Source: Phytophthora quininea (lineage: Eukaryota > Oomycota > Peronosporomycetes > Peronosporales > Peronosporaceae). Taken from it: a DNA stretch of 64,000 bases. Within the stretch, counting starts at the first letter, position 1. Each line of letters begins with the position of its first letter. Position numbers and translations under genes: made by a program. Location of the stretch: positions 1-64,000 of the forward strand of contig JAAVTG010000117.1 in assembly GCA_011947345.1 (NCBI GenBank), in the 5' to 3' direction. Shown piece after piece: positions 23,678 to 34,047 of this stretch. Below the pieces are notes generated by a model, which had not been told where the DNA came from, did no database searches, and saw only the letters and a program-made list of their open reading frames with translations.

Positions 23678-25317
23678 GGCAGTCAGCGGTTGCTTGGAGA
23701 GCTTGCCTTCGGTGAGTTAGTTGTACCGGTAGTTGTTGTCCAAATGGAAAATGAAGAGCAATTGATGAACGGAATAGGCATTATGTACACTGTGACTACA
23801 CTACAGGGACTGGTGGTGCCTGCGTTGCCGCGTAGACGTGCGAGGGAACTCTACAAAGCGCTTGGTGAGACTCGGGGTACGGATCCAACACTGCACTTGA
23901 AGATGGGGTCGACTGGACCAGCCACTCGATTCTTGCCTCGCAGCGACGACTTGCTCGCGGATCTGCGCATCGATAGCCACTTGTGTGCTTGCGCGCACGT
24001 ACATCGGACGTACATGCAGCGTGTTGGAAGCCTGGTGAGCTTTCCGGAGATCACGGTTGTGGATGGTCTCCGCTGGCAGGACAGCTGGCAGTCTGCGGAT
24101 CTTGCACAAGATCTCAATGGCGGTTGCTACTAGCAGAATGCAAGGCGCGTGTTTCTTAGTGGCGACTGCTTCAGCGAACGAAGGAAGTCGCGACGATACC
24201 GTTGTTGGCGATGGAGACCGCGACGGCTGAAGTTTGGTGTGTCGTCCGGCGAAAAAGTCCAAGCAGAAACAGGCGCATCACGCAACGTGTCGTATGCAAT
24301 GTTGCGGTCCGCTTCGGCCCGCGTTGAAGTTTTCGCCGCGACCTACACCAACCTTTTGATGGTGTTTTTCCCACGGCGAGTCGCGCGGCATGAATCCAGT
24401 GGCGAGCAGCAGCTGCAACTCGACCGTCGAGTCATCCAGGCTGCGACAAATGGACTTGCTCGGCTACAGTAGTCGGCAGGCAAAAGATAACAAGCAAGGC
24501 TCGAGTAATGACAGCGCCTGGCCGACAATCGGTCAGATGAAGTTGGGCTGGCTTGGTTGCTTTGTGTCCCCTCGAGCACCTTTGCTGTGGCCTCGCTGGA
24601 TCTCTCTGGCATGTCGCTAGCGTTTGCCGCGCACACTGACAGTCCCACGATCTCTAGTCTATTAGCGCGGTACGGCATTGTAGTTGCTGTACTGTATAGG
24701 CCTGCAAGGTGTATGCCTGAACGATAATGCGTTCCGAGCACGCAGTATACTTGCCAACTAGACCGGTATCATCGAGTATTTAGCCTCGGCGGATACTCAA
24801 ACTGCCTTAAAATGGTGTTATGCAGTTCATCCGCTTTCAATTGACGGATGAACGACGGATACTGCACGCACCAGGTTCCTAATTGCGATAGGAATGACGC
24901 AACACTTCAAGGTAGATATCCGCTAGAAAAGGCAATCGATTGCTTGTTCCTTGACCAGGACAACCGGTTCTTTCGTCCGCGAAGCGGCAAGGAGGCGCTT
25001 CCGGTCTCTTAATAATGACAACAGAGCAATATTCAATCGCTAAAAGTTTGTACAGCCCACAGTACGTCAAGTTGAAGTCATCAGGCAATCGCTATCACGC
25101 ATACATAATCTTGAAGATTATGTTTTCGTTCCGAGCGACAGGAATCAAGTGCATCGAAGCAAACCCCACGTGACCGTGCACCATGCAATCCCAGTCAACC
25201 TTGTACTAAGCCTGACATTGCAGGACACGTCAACGACAGCGTATTTTCCATTTGGACAACAACTACCGGTACAACTAACTCACCGAAGGCAAGCTCTCCA
25301 AGCAACCGCTGACTGCC
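23678..25317. repeat. 1.64 kb spacer between divergent transporter copies 1 and 2, repeated inverted at 57949-59590
   Basis: Both ends carry the same ~72 bases (running from ATTTTCCATTTGG to the ATG) in opposite orientation, so the spacer sits between inverted repeats. The inside holds no convincing gene. Small palindromes occur, for example GTTCATCCG...CGGATGAAC at about 24825-24855 and CATAATCTTGAAGATTATG near 25105. The same sequence recurs, flipped, between the transporter pieces at 57948 and 59591. Confidence 0.85.
23741..23755 (-). promoter_or_regulatory. initiator element of transporter copy 1
   Basis: On the minus strand TTCATTTTCCATTTG fits the oomycete initiator plus flanking region (TCAYTYYNCAWTTT) and lies 64-78 bases before the ATG. 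Confidence 0.65.
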
Positions 25318-26807
25318 ATGCCGTCCGAAGCTCAAACGGACCCCGTGTACTCGGAGGCCACCACCCCCAAGGGAGCCGACAATGTCCCCATCTACGACGA
25401 AGCCGCCAAGGCCGCCGCCCGCAACATCAAGCCCAAGTTCCTCCTCTACTCGAGCATCCTCGTCGCTCTGCTGCAGCCGTTCCAGAGCGGATGGTCGTCG
25501 TCGCAGCTCAACCTGGCCCAGTTCAACGACACGGACGAGTGCAACGCGCGTCCCGTGCCCGAGGACCGCTGCCTCATGTTCCCGGGCCACTCAAGCTCGA
25601 GTGGACGTTCGCCGTGAACGCCTGGATCTTCGGCGGCATGATCGGCAGTCTGTGCTGCGGCCACTTCAGCGACCTGTGGGGCCGCAAGAAGCTGTTGTTC
25701 GTCAACTGCGTCTTCATGGTGGTGGGCGCCGTCGTCCAGACCGCCGTGTCGAACGTGTGGCCGTTCGCGGTGGGCCGTATGATCGCCGGTATCGCGTCGG
25801 GCACCGCCACCGGCACCCTCGGCGCGTACACGAACGAGCTGTCGCCGCCGCACATGCGTAACATCCTGGGTCTGGGTCTGCAGATCTCGGTGACCATCGG
25901 CATTTTGTTCTGCTTCTTCTTCGCCAACACGAGTAGCGGCTGGCGCTACCTGGCCGGTTTCCCGGTGGTGTTGGCGGTGTTGTTCGTGTTGCTGGCTCCG
26001 TCGATGTGCGTGGAGAGTCCGGCGTGGCTGCTGATGAAGAACCGTCGCGAGGAGGCCAAGCAGGTGATCGCTCGTCTGTACGGCGAGGAGAACGTGTACA
26101 CGGCTCTGTCGTGGATGGAGTCGACGACCAAGCCCGACGCCGAGCAGGGTCTGATCGAGCCGAGCGCGCAGAAGGAGTCTCTGTTCGCCCCCAAGTACCG
26201 TCTTCAGTTGGCGGCCGCCATCCTGCTGTCGTGCGCCCAGCAGCTGTCGGGTATCAACGCCGTGTTCTACTACTCGAGCAGCATCTTCTCGGACGCCGGC
26301 ATCTCGGACCCGCGTGTGGGCACGCTCATCATCAACTTCATCAACATCTGGCCGGCCTTCTTCGCCGGTATGGCGGCGCAGCGCATCGGCAACCGCAACA
26401 TGATCCTGTGGGGCATTGCTGGTATGTTCATCATGGCCGTGCTCATGACGGTGGGGTTCCTGGTGGACGTCCCCGCACTCTCGATCGTGTTCACGGCGCT
26501 GTACGTGATCGCGTTCGGTATCACGCTGGGTCCGCTCGTGTGGGTGATCACGGCCGACCTGTTCCCGGACTCGGTGCGCGCGACGGCCACGTCCATCGGC
26601 ATCGGCGCCAACTGGCTGTGCAACCTGATCGTCGGCGTGGCCTACCCGTACATCGCCGACGCGTTCGACGACTGGAGTTACGTTCCGTTCGTGGTGCTGT
26701 TGGCGATCTTCTTCTTGCTGTCGCTGAAGCTGGTTCCGGAGACGTCGAACAAGTCTGCGGAGGAGGTGCAGCGCGACTACGAGGAGCGCTATCGCGCCCG
26801 TCACTAG
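25318..26807 (+). CDS. MFS sugar transporter, copy 2 (one-base frame break and a three-residue deletion)
   Basis: Same protein as copy 3 apart from two lesions. At 25589-25594 one C is missing from CACTCC, shifting the frame after residue 91, so the first ~90 residues are out of frame with the rest. Near 25910 nine bases are absent, removing Pro-Ala-Ile at 199-201 in helix 5. All later family motifs (E-S-P-A-W-L-L, Q-Q-L-S-G-I-N, P-E-T-S) are intact to the stop at 26807. Counting the missing base it would be 496 residues. Loss of the helix-5 residues could impair transport. It forms a head-to-head pair with copy 1. Its promoter lacks the TCA of the initiator: the shared sequence starts at ATTTTCCATTTGG (25243) and is preceded by unrelated bases. 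Confidence 0.8.
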
Positions 26808-28166
26808 AGCATTTGGCCATGGTAACACGGTGAAAGTCGTTAATTGAAATCGCTACTAGTGTATGTACATGACGCGTTGTCTAGCATTTTTGGGTTTTGC
26901 TGAATGATTGACGTCGTGATTCACGAGCCCTGCAGTTCCTGGTTATTCCATTGTTGCTGCTAGGAATTTGATAGCCGCGTTTTGACACGCCGTGAGGAGT
27001 GCACTTGGTAGTTGGTGTAGGTGTAGTGCATTCTCCTAACGACTTCCCATGCAGTTGACGTGGGCTTTCAATTCCCGCAAGCGGCGACGAAGTCGCGTCC
27101 CCAGGCCGCGGGACAGGCTGGATTCATACGCCAAAACACGCAGCGTGCTGTGGTTGAAGATGCTCAGCGTGCGAGCACAAACTCGGTGCGAGTGCATCAC
27201 GTAGCATTGCTTGCCAAGGGAATACCACGGCGCTGACCGGTTTGCAAACGCTTCAGCAGCGTTCGTGATGGATGTGGGTCGGCAAAAGCGACTTGTTCGC
27301 AGCGTCTTCGCTCCGTAAGTCGCTTCGTCCGCGTGGGCATGCGCGCACAGGATCAGTCGCTCCAACTGCTCTGCTGGTTAGTTTCCCGAACGCGCGGGGT
27401 CGTCTTCGTGACGATACATCGAGCTATTGAAGCTGTAGCCTCGCTGTCTGTTTGGCCGCTTGCAAATGTTACTTGCCACTGTAGCTCCAGCGTGAGGCGC
27501 TGTTCGAGCAATGGTTCTACTTCTGGGTCTGCCAAAATCCCGACGTAGCGGATCAGATCCCCGTTTCGGGTGCTGCTTGGTGCTTCCGAAAAGTGAGACC
27601 CATCCTATGACCAAGCAGCCTGATAAACTTCAGTCAAGAGGTGATGCGTGTATCATAAGAGTTGGGTAGTTTACAGGGGCTACTCAGTATTCCACGTGAA
27701 CTCTTTAGCTAACTCCATATCAACTTCTCCTCTACTCGGTAGTGCCGAGTAGAATTGGACGCCTGAAGTCGATATGCTCTAGCGAAACACCTGCACACCT
27801 CCGGCTATGCGAAATTTGAAGCAAACGGAAGTTTTTGATCGCGGTGTATCCGGCGGCACAGCAACCAAATCGCGGCCTCACCTCAATGATAACGTCTCGT
27901 CTCGAATACCTTGGGCAGGGCCTCCTCGTTCATCGACAACAAGACGCAAATGAAGAGATAGCACACACATCCAAGCTTACCGAACTCCCTTTTCAACCGT
28001 CTTGGTTGAAGTGCCCGGTCCCAGCTATCACGACCCGTTTGACCTGCGGCATAAATCCCGCTGTAGAAATCAAGTAAGTCAACGCGCATACACACCGAGG
28101 CAGAAGACAGAGCTTCTCCACGCTAGCCCACGCTGCCCCCACTCAATCTTCACCGCGCGTACTCAA
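26808..28166. other. intergenic between transporter copies 2 and 3, no recognised gene
   Basis: Minus-strand open stretches at 27036-27365 and 27353-27614 overlap in different frames and look like pieces of one decayed coding region, but no family could be named. The last 250 bases before copy 3 are probably promoter. Confidence 0.4.
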
Positions 28167-28182
28167 GCTCAGTTTCCATTTG
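28167..28182 (+). promoter_or_regulatory. initiator element of transporter copy 3
   Basis: GCTCAGTTTCCATTTG fits the oomycete initiator plus flanking region and lies 57 bases before the ATG at 28239. Confidence 0.7.
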
Positions 28183-28238
28183 GACAGCCCAAGCTCAATT
28201 CCAAGCAACCAAGTGCCGTCTCACTGCCTTAAACAACC

Positions 28239-29738
28239 ATGCCGTCCGAAGCTCAAACGGACCCCGTGTACTCGGAGGCCACCACCCCCAAGGGAGCCGA
28301 CAATGTCCCCATCTACGACGAAGCCGCCAAGGCCGCCGCCCGCAACATCAAGCCCAAGTTCCTCCTCTACTCGAGCATCCTCGTCGCTCTGCTGCAGCCG
28401 TTCCAGAGCGGATGGTCGTCGTCGCAGCTCAACCTGGCCCAGTTCAACGACACGGACGAGTGCAACGCGCGTCCCGTGCCCGAGGACCGCTGCCTCATGT
28501 TCCCGGGCCACTCCAAGCTCGAGTGGACGTTCGCCGTGAACGCCTGGATCTTCGGCGGCATGATCGGCAGTCTGTGCTGCGGCCACTTCAGCGACCTGTG
28601 GGGCCGCAAGAAGCTGTTGTTCGTCAACTGCGTCTTCATGGTGGTGGGCGCCGTCGTCCAGACCGCCGTGTCGAACGTGTGGCCGTTCGCGGTGGGCCGT
28701 ATGATCGCCGGTATCGCGTCGGGCACCGCCACCGGCACCCTCGGCGCGTACACGAACGAGCTGTCGCCGCCGCACATGCGTAACATCCTGGGTCTGGGTC
28801 TGCAGATCTCGGTGACCATCGGCATTTTGTTCCCCGCGATCTGCTTCTTCTTCGCCAACACGAGTAGCGGCTGGCGCTACCTGGCCGGTTTCCCGGTGGT
28901 GTTGGCGGTGTTGTTCGTGTTGCTGGCTCCGTCGATGTGCGTGGAGAGTCCGGCGTGGCTGCTGATGAAGAACCGTCGCGAGGAGGCCAAGCAGGTGATC
29001 GCTCGTCTGTACGGCGAGGAGAACGTGTACACGGCTCTGTCGTGGATGGAGTCGACGACCAAGCCCGACGCCGAGCAGGGTCTGATCGAGCCGAGCGCGC
29101 AGAAGGAGTCTCTGTTCGCCCCCAAGTACCGTCTTCAGTTGGCGGCCGCCATCCTGCTGTCGTGCGCCCAGCAGCTGTCGGGTATCAACGCCGTGTTCTA
29201 CTACTCGAGCAGCATCTTCTCGGACGCCGGCATCTCGGACCCGCGTGTGGGCACGCTCATCATCAACTTCATCAACATCTGGCCGGCCTTCTTCGCCGGT
29301 ATGGCGGCGCAGCGCATCGGCAACCGCAACATGATCCTGTGGGGCATTGCTGGTATGTTCATCATGGCCGTGCTCATGACGGTGGGGTTCCTGGTGGACG
29401 TCCCCGCACTCTCGATCGTGTTCACGGCGCTGTACGTGATCGCGTTCGGTATCACGCTGGGTCCGCTCGTGTGGGTGATCACGGCCGACCTGTTCCCGGA
29501 CTCGGTGCGCGCGACGGCCACGTCCATCGGCATCGGCGCCAACTGGCTGTGCAACCTGATCGTCGGCGTGGCCTACCCGTACATCGCCGACGCGTTCGAC
29601 GACTGGAGTTACGTTCCGTTCGTGGTGCTGTTGGCGATCTTCTTCTTGCTGTCGCTGAAGCTGGTTCCGGAGACGTCGAACAAGTCTGCGGAGGAGGTGC
29701 AGCGCGACTACGAGGAGCGCTATCGCGCCCGTCACTGA
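28239..29738 (+). CDS. MFS sugar transporter, copy 3 (intact)
   Basis: An uninterrupted 499-residue sugar porter, the cleanest copy in the window. Twelve predicted membrane helices begin near residue 41. Motifs D-L-W-G-R-K-K (119-125), E-S-P-A-W-L-L (236-242), Q-Q-L-S-G-I-N (311-317), G-P-L-V-W-V-I-T-A-D-L-F-P (408-420) and P-E-T-S (477-480) are complete. The first ~40 residues are hydrophilic and cytoplasmic. Coding DNA is practically the same as copies 1 and 2, while its 5' flank is different apart from a short CCATTTGGACA segment, so the duplication included little more than the coding sequence. Very high GC at third positions gives long open frames on the other strand that are not genes. 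Confidence 0.95.
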   Translation: MPSEAQTDPVYSEATTPKGADNVPIYDEAAKAAARNIKPKFLLYSSILVALLQPFQSGWSSSQLNLAQFNDTDECNARPVPEDRCLMFPGHSKLEWTFAVNAWIFGGMIGSLCCGHFSDLWGRKKLLFVNCVFMVVGAVVQTAVSNVWPFAVGRMIAGIASGTATGTLGAYTNELSPPHMRNILGLGLQISVTIGILFPAICFFFANTSSGWRYLAGFPVVLAVLFVLLAPSMCVESPAWLLMKNRREEAKQVIARLYGEENVYTALSWMESTTKPDAEQGLIEPSAQKESLFAPKYRLQLAAAILLSCAQQLSGINAVFYYSSSIFSDAGISDPRVGTLIINFINIWPAFFAGMAAQRIGNRNMILWGIAGMFIMAVLMTVGFLVDVPALSIVFTALYVIAFGITLGPLVWVITADLFPDSVRATATSIGIGANWLCNLIVGVAYPYIADAFDDWSYVPFVVLLAIFFLLSLKLVPETSNKSAEEVQRDYEERYRARH

Positions 29739-31270
29739 GTGAGTCGAAGTTCAAACCGTCGTTGACTGGTAAGTTTGGTTGGCAATGGGAAGTTGTGGTA
29801 GGAGATCAGTTAGTTTAAGAATCAATGTGATGCAGACGGTTTACGAATGTGTGGTGTCCTTACCGGTGCTTTGGCAATGGCCGTCACATGTTGGTCGTGG
29901 TGTTTGAACCGTTAGGAGAGTCTTGGTCTGCCCGCGTTACCACAACTGTCGCTTGTGTTTAGAGCGAGGCGTGTGAGGTTTGAAAGTGCCTTGACTTGTC
30001 GTCTACAGGAGACCCGGCCAAGGCAGAATAGACACGATGAGGATTACGCCAATCACTTGATTCAAGCCCGGCTCAGTTGGCCTCGACACTGGATTCAGGC
30101 GCCAAGGAAACAAGGAGTTTCCTTGGCGGTGTTTGAAGATCGCGGTATGGCAAGCGGCTGTGGATTAGCTGTTTGTTGCTGGAAGTAGCATAAACAGTTT
30201 TTGCGAGAAATTATAATTAATATAAAAGTGTTATTTAACATAAAAACACAAAATCGATCATATAGTATATACGCTGTTGATATAAAATGAATTATATAAA
30301 ATAAACCTAACATACCAATCATATTTATTAGTTGGTTAGTTGTACGGCTACCATGTCGAAAACTGCGCCAACGTGACAGGCTTAGAAGCTATCTCTCTTC
30401 GTGCTGGCACAAAAGCTACTTTTGAGTAAAACTTCTTTCAAAATAATAATTTCAGTACCTCGTGGATTTTTTTTTAATGAGCCTACTGATGCTTCACCGT
30501 GGCCCACGTAAATGGCTTGGCATATCCCGCAGCTCCAATTGTCTACTCAACGACAAACGTTGTACTCTAGGTAACCGCTTTTTGAGATGCCAATAATACG
30601 AAAACACCGTGAACACTTTGCAAAAAGAGTTTTGATATGTCCTGTGGAGGTGTGCCTAACGTAAAATTGTTGTATAGATTGCTATAGCAGACAATTGTAT
30701 GGATTAAATAGGATATATATATATTCGTGCCATTCATATCGTATAGACATTAAAAAAATCATGGTATCAGATTCGCCCGCGAGCGAGGCTATCGCAAGTG
30801 AAAACTCCAAGGCTTCCGAGAACAAATTCAACGCTGCTGTATAAGCCGGCGCTGACATTATCGTTTTTGACACGAAACGAGGCTTTTGGTTCTCACGTCG
30901 CCAAAAGAATACATACTGGAAGTTATTGGATACCAAAGCCCTTCTTTACATTCTTGCCAATCCACGGCAAATGATGACGCCCGCGACGATATCAGACAAA
31001 CTCGGTAGTTGAGCTAGCAAGTCGACTAAATGACAAGGCCAAAGCGACAACAAACGTCTTGTCACGTGCGAAAAACGCCCATGCAGCAATGAATCAAGGC
31101 GGGGCAACTTTCGCCAGTCACCACGACCCGATCTACTGCAAGTCCAGCGCTGCTGCTTTGTGCAAGGCGGATCGACTACCGCGTGCCTCCACCACAGCAC
31201 AAGGGGGCAAGCTCAAGGACCGCCCAACGCTTGCTGTTACGGACGACAGAACTCCGCCATCGGCTTCCAA
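29739..31270. other. intergenic between transporter copies 3 and 4, no recognised gene
   Basis: Contains AT-rich stretches at 30190-30350 and 30680-30750. No open stretch shows a family pattern. Probably 3' UTR of copy 3 and promoter of copy 4. Confidence 0.4.
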
Positions 31271-31287
31271 TCTCACTTTTCAATTTG
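31271..31287 (+). promoter_or_regulatory. initiator element of transporter copy 4
   Basis: TCTCACTTTTCAATTTG is a full match to the oomycete initiator plus flanking region, 43 bases before the ATG at 31330. Confidence 0.75.
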
Positions 31288-31329
31288 CCGAGTCAAGTTC
31301 CGATCCCCAGTATCAAACTCAAGCAACTG

Positions 31330-32814
31330 ATGCCGTCCGAAGCCCAAACGGATCCGGTGTACTCCGAGGTGACCACTCCCCGCAATGACACCGCCGCCGT
31401 CTACGACAAGGACGCTGCTCGCCAGCTGAAGCCGAGGTTCCTAGTGTACTCAAGCATTCTCGTCGCTCTGCTGCAGCCGTTCCAGAGCGGATGGTCGTCG
31501 TCGCAGCTCAACCTGGCCCAGTTTAACGACACGGACGAGTGCAACGCGCGTCCCGTGCCCGAGGACCGCTGCCTCATGTTCCCGGGCCACTCCAAGCTCG
31601 AGTGGACGTTCGCCGTGAACGCCTGGATCTTCGGCGGCATGATCGGCAGTCTGTGCTGCGGCCACTTCAGCGACCTGTGGGGCCGCAAGAAGCTGTTGTT
31701 CGTCAACTGCGTCTTCATGGTGGTGGGCGCCGTCGTCCAGACCGCCGTGTCGAACGTGTGGCCGTTCGCGGTGGGCCGTATGATCGCCGGTATCGCGTCG
31801 GGCACCGCCACCGGCACCCTCGGCGCGTACACGAACGAGCTGTCGCCGCCGCACATGCGTAACATCCTGGGTCTGGGTCTGCAGATCTCGGTGACCATCG
31901 GCATTTTGTTCCCCGCGATCTGCTTCTTCTTCGCCAACACGAGTAGCGGCTGGCGCTACCTGGCCGGTTTCCCGGTGGTGTTGGCGGTGTTGTTCGTGTT
32001 GCTGGCTCCGTCGATGTGCGTGGAGAGTCCGGCGTGGCTGCTGATGAAGAACCGTCGCGAGGAGGCCAAGCAGGTGATCGCTCGTCTGTACGGCGAGGAG
32101 AACGTGTACACGGTTCTGTCGTGGATGGATTCGACCAAGCCTGACTCAGAGCAGGGTTTGATTGAAGCACCGGCGCAGAAGGAGTCTCTGTTCGCTCCAA
32201 AGTATCGGTTGCAACTTGCGGCTGCTATTTTACTATCGTGCTCGCAGCAACTTTCGGGTATCAACGCCGTGTTCTACTACTCGAGCAGCATCTTCACGGA
32301 CGCTGGTATTTCGGATCCCCGCGTCGGCACACTCATCATCAACTTCATCAACATCTGGCCGGCCTTCTTCACGGGTGTGTTGGCGCAGCGCTTCGGCAAC
32401 CGCAACATGATCCTGTGGGGCATCGCCGGCATGTTCATCATGGCCGTGCTCATGACGGTGGCGTTCCTGGTGGACGTGTCTGCCTTGTCGGTGGTCTTCA
32501 CCGCTTTGTACGTGATCGCGTTCGGTGTCACGCTGGGTCCGCTCGTGTGGGTGATCACGGCCGACCTGTTCCCGGACTCGGTGCGCGCGACGGCCACGTC
32601 CATCGGCATCGGCGCCAACTGGCTGTGCAACCTGATCGTCGGCGTGGCCTACCCGTACATCGCCGACGCGTTCGACGACTGGAGTTACGTTCCGTTCGTG
32701 GTGCTGTTGGCGATCTTCTTCTTGCTGTCGCTGAAGCTGGTTCCGGAGACGTCGAACAAGTCTGCGGAGGAGGTGCAGCGCGACTACGAGGAGCGCTACC
32801 GTGCTCACCAGTAA
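31330..32814 (+). CDS. MFS sugar transporter, copy 4 (mosaic paralog)
   Basis: A 494-residue sugar porter with all family motifs. The N-terminal ~38 residues differ from copies 1-3 (shorter, different charged residues). From about 31450 to 32110 the DNA is practically the same as the other copies. From about 32112 to 32520 it carries many silent and some replacement changes, and from about 32525 to near the stop it is again the same. It is therefore a diverged paralog partly overwritten by gene conversion, or a recombinant. In-frame codons upstream to 31183 exist but the ATG at 31330 lies just after the initiator and aligns with the other copies. The 3' flank joins a segment repeated at 62918. 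Confidence 0.92.
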   Translation: MPSEAQTDPVYSEVTTPRNDTAAVYDKDAARQLKPRFLVYSSILVALLQPFQSGWSSSQLNLAQFNDTDECNARPVPEDRCLMFPGHSKLEWTFAVNAWIFGGMIGSLCCGHFSDLWGRKKLLFVNCVFMVVGAVVQTAVSNVWPFAVGRMIAGIASGTATGTLGAYTNELSPPHMRNILGLGLQISVTIGILFPAICFFFANTSSGWRYLAGFPVVLAVLFVLLAPSMCVESPAWLLMKNRREEAKQVIARLYGEENVYTVLSWMDSTKPDSEQGLIEAPAQKESLFAPKYRLQLAAAILLSCSQQLSGINAVFYYSSSIFTDAGISDPRVGTLIINFINIWPAFFTGVLAQRFGNRNMILWGIAGMFIMAVLMTVAFLVDVSALSVVFTALYVIAFGVTLGPLVWVITADLFPDSVRATATSIGIGANWLCNLIVGVAYPYIADAFDDWSYVPFVVLLAIFFLLSLKLVPETSNKSAEEVQRDYEERYRAHQ

Positions 32815-33009
32815 GGAGGATAGAGGTTGTCATCGATTGTAACGATGAAACCCGAGTCGACTTGAATTTGAAAACTGTCAAGAGGAGGTGGTAGGCAGTT
32901 GAAACGAAGCGTATAGTGCAATACATGTTGAGTGATAATCGATGGTTGAAGAAGAGTTTCGCTCGTGGCCTTGAACAACCCGATGCAACTGACAAAACGT
33001 TAAGATGTA

Positions 33010-34047
33010 GACGTACAGGTGCATAATTACACAGACAACAGCCAGCGCTTCGCCGCGGACTCAGTTCAACATGATCAAATGGCTGCACCGGCATCGCACC
33101 GAAGGCTGCACTTTGTTCGGAATGAACAACACGGTCGGTGCCGGACGACTCGATATTTTGCTGTGGCAGCGTTCAGCGGCATCTTCGACCTCATTGACTT
33201 CTTGCACCGCGACGGTCTGGCCACGTGCAGCGCGGACGTGTCGATCAAGGCCGTGGCCACGAGCCACTTGGAGATCCTCTCCTCTCTGTTTTCGTGCAGC
33301 CACCGCACAACATGGAGACACCCATTCAACGCAGCGTCGTCCATTGTGGCACTCGTGCAGCCCTCGGGTCTGTGCTGGCAAAGCTCTCGCTCGCACAAAG
33401 CCAAGTCCATCGAAGTGGAAAACTTCCGCAAGCAATCACAAAAGACCCGAGACGATCTCGAGGCGGTTCGTCGACAGAATCTCGAGTCCCCTACAGAAAA
33501 TCGAGGCACTGGAACGCCAACAACAAGTGAAGATCGATAACCCCGAAGAAACCCCAGCGTACCCTCCAGTGGAAGTGGTGCCAGTGAATTCACCACCGTG
33601 TGCTCCGTACTATCCCATCCGGATCGCCGGCTTAATAGATAAGACACTGTGTTAGCGCAGTATATTGTCGGTATCTTCGTGTGCTGTTTCTTTCTCGGCC
33701 CTATCGGAGTATGCTGCTACTTCCTGTTCTTTGACGACGACTAGACCCACGGATTGTAAGTGACTGAAATGTATACTATGTAGTATGTAAAAATTGAAAG
33801 TGCCTTCAATTAGCGGCATCACTAGCCTTTCCACTCGGCATTCACGACTGCTGCGTGGTGCTTCCAACCCTCGTGAAAATGGCTCCCAGAGCGTCGATTG
33901 AACCACCCGAACGCCCATGAAACCCACTCAGTTGAAACCCTTCGGGAGCACTCACCGTCCCGACGCTTCCCGTCGTCTTACCTCCTTCGACCATCCGGCC
34001 CTTGTTCGTCGAGAGCTTCAGATAGAAGATACACGTCCGACCCTTGT
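33010..34047. repeat. segmental duplication, copy A (partner 62918-64000)
   Basis: From GACGTACAGGTGCATAATTA onward the sequence matches 62918-64000 almost base for base to the window end. Copy B has 45 extra bases near 63068-63115 that are missing from copy A at about 33162. It spans an ankyrin remnant and the 3' end of the jacalin gene on the minus strand. Confidence 0.9.
33062..33655 (+). pseudogene. ankyrin-repeat protein remnant joined to a coiled-coil/proline-rich tail
   Basis: Around 33068-33150 the plus strand codes a typical oomycete ankyrin unit (I-K-W-L-H-R-H-R-T-E-G-C-T then A-G-R-L-D-I-L). After a 45-base deletion and a frame change it continues as another unit (I-D-F-L-H-R-D-G-L) to about 33290. 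A charged coiled-coil stretch follows at 33410-33480, then a frame change at the CCCC run near 33490, then a proline-rich piece to a stop at 33655. Just beyond, 33660-33743 codes a very hydrophobic Cys-rich segment ending in three Asp, perhaps a former membrane tail. The same breaks occur in the duplicate at 62979-63602, so they predate the duplication. Confidence 0.6.

Noticed and set aside
22181..24133. 650-codon plus-strand open frame opposite transporter copy 1, with similar long antisense frames opposite copies 2, 3 and 5
   Set aside because: They mirror the transporter codons, are rich in Arg, His, Asp and Gln, have no family motif, and arise from the very GC-rich third positions of the sense gene.
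23801..24262. open frames inside the transporter spacer (also 24343-24741 and their copies at 58528-59467)
   Set aside because: Their starts and lengths differ between the two spacer copies and there is no motif, so they are unlikely to be genes.
31183..31329. in-frame upstream extension of transporter copy 4, and a similar one of copy 2 from 25149
   Set aside because: The extensions include the initiator and leader sequence and have no counterpart in the intact copy 3.
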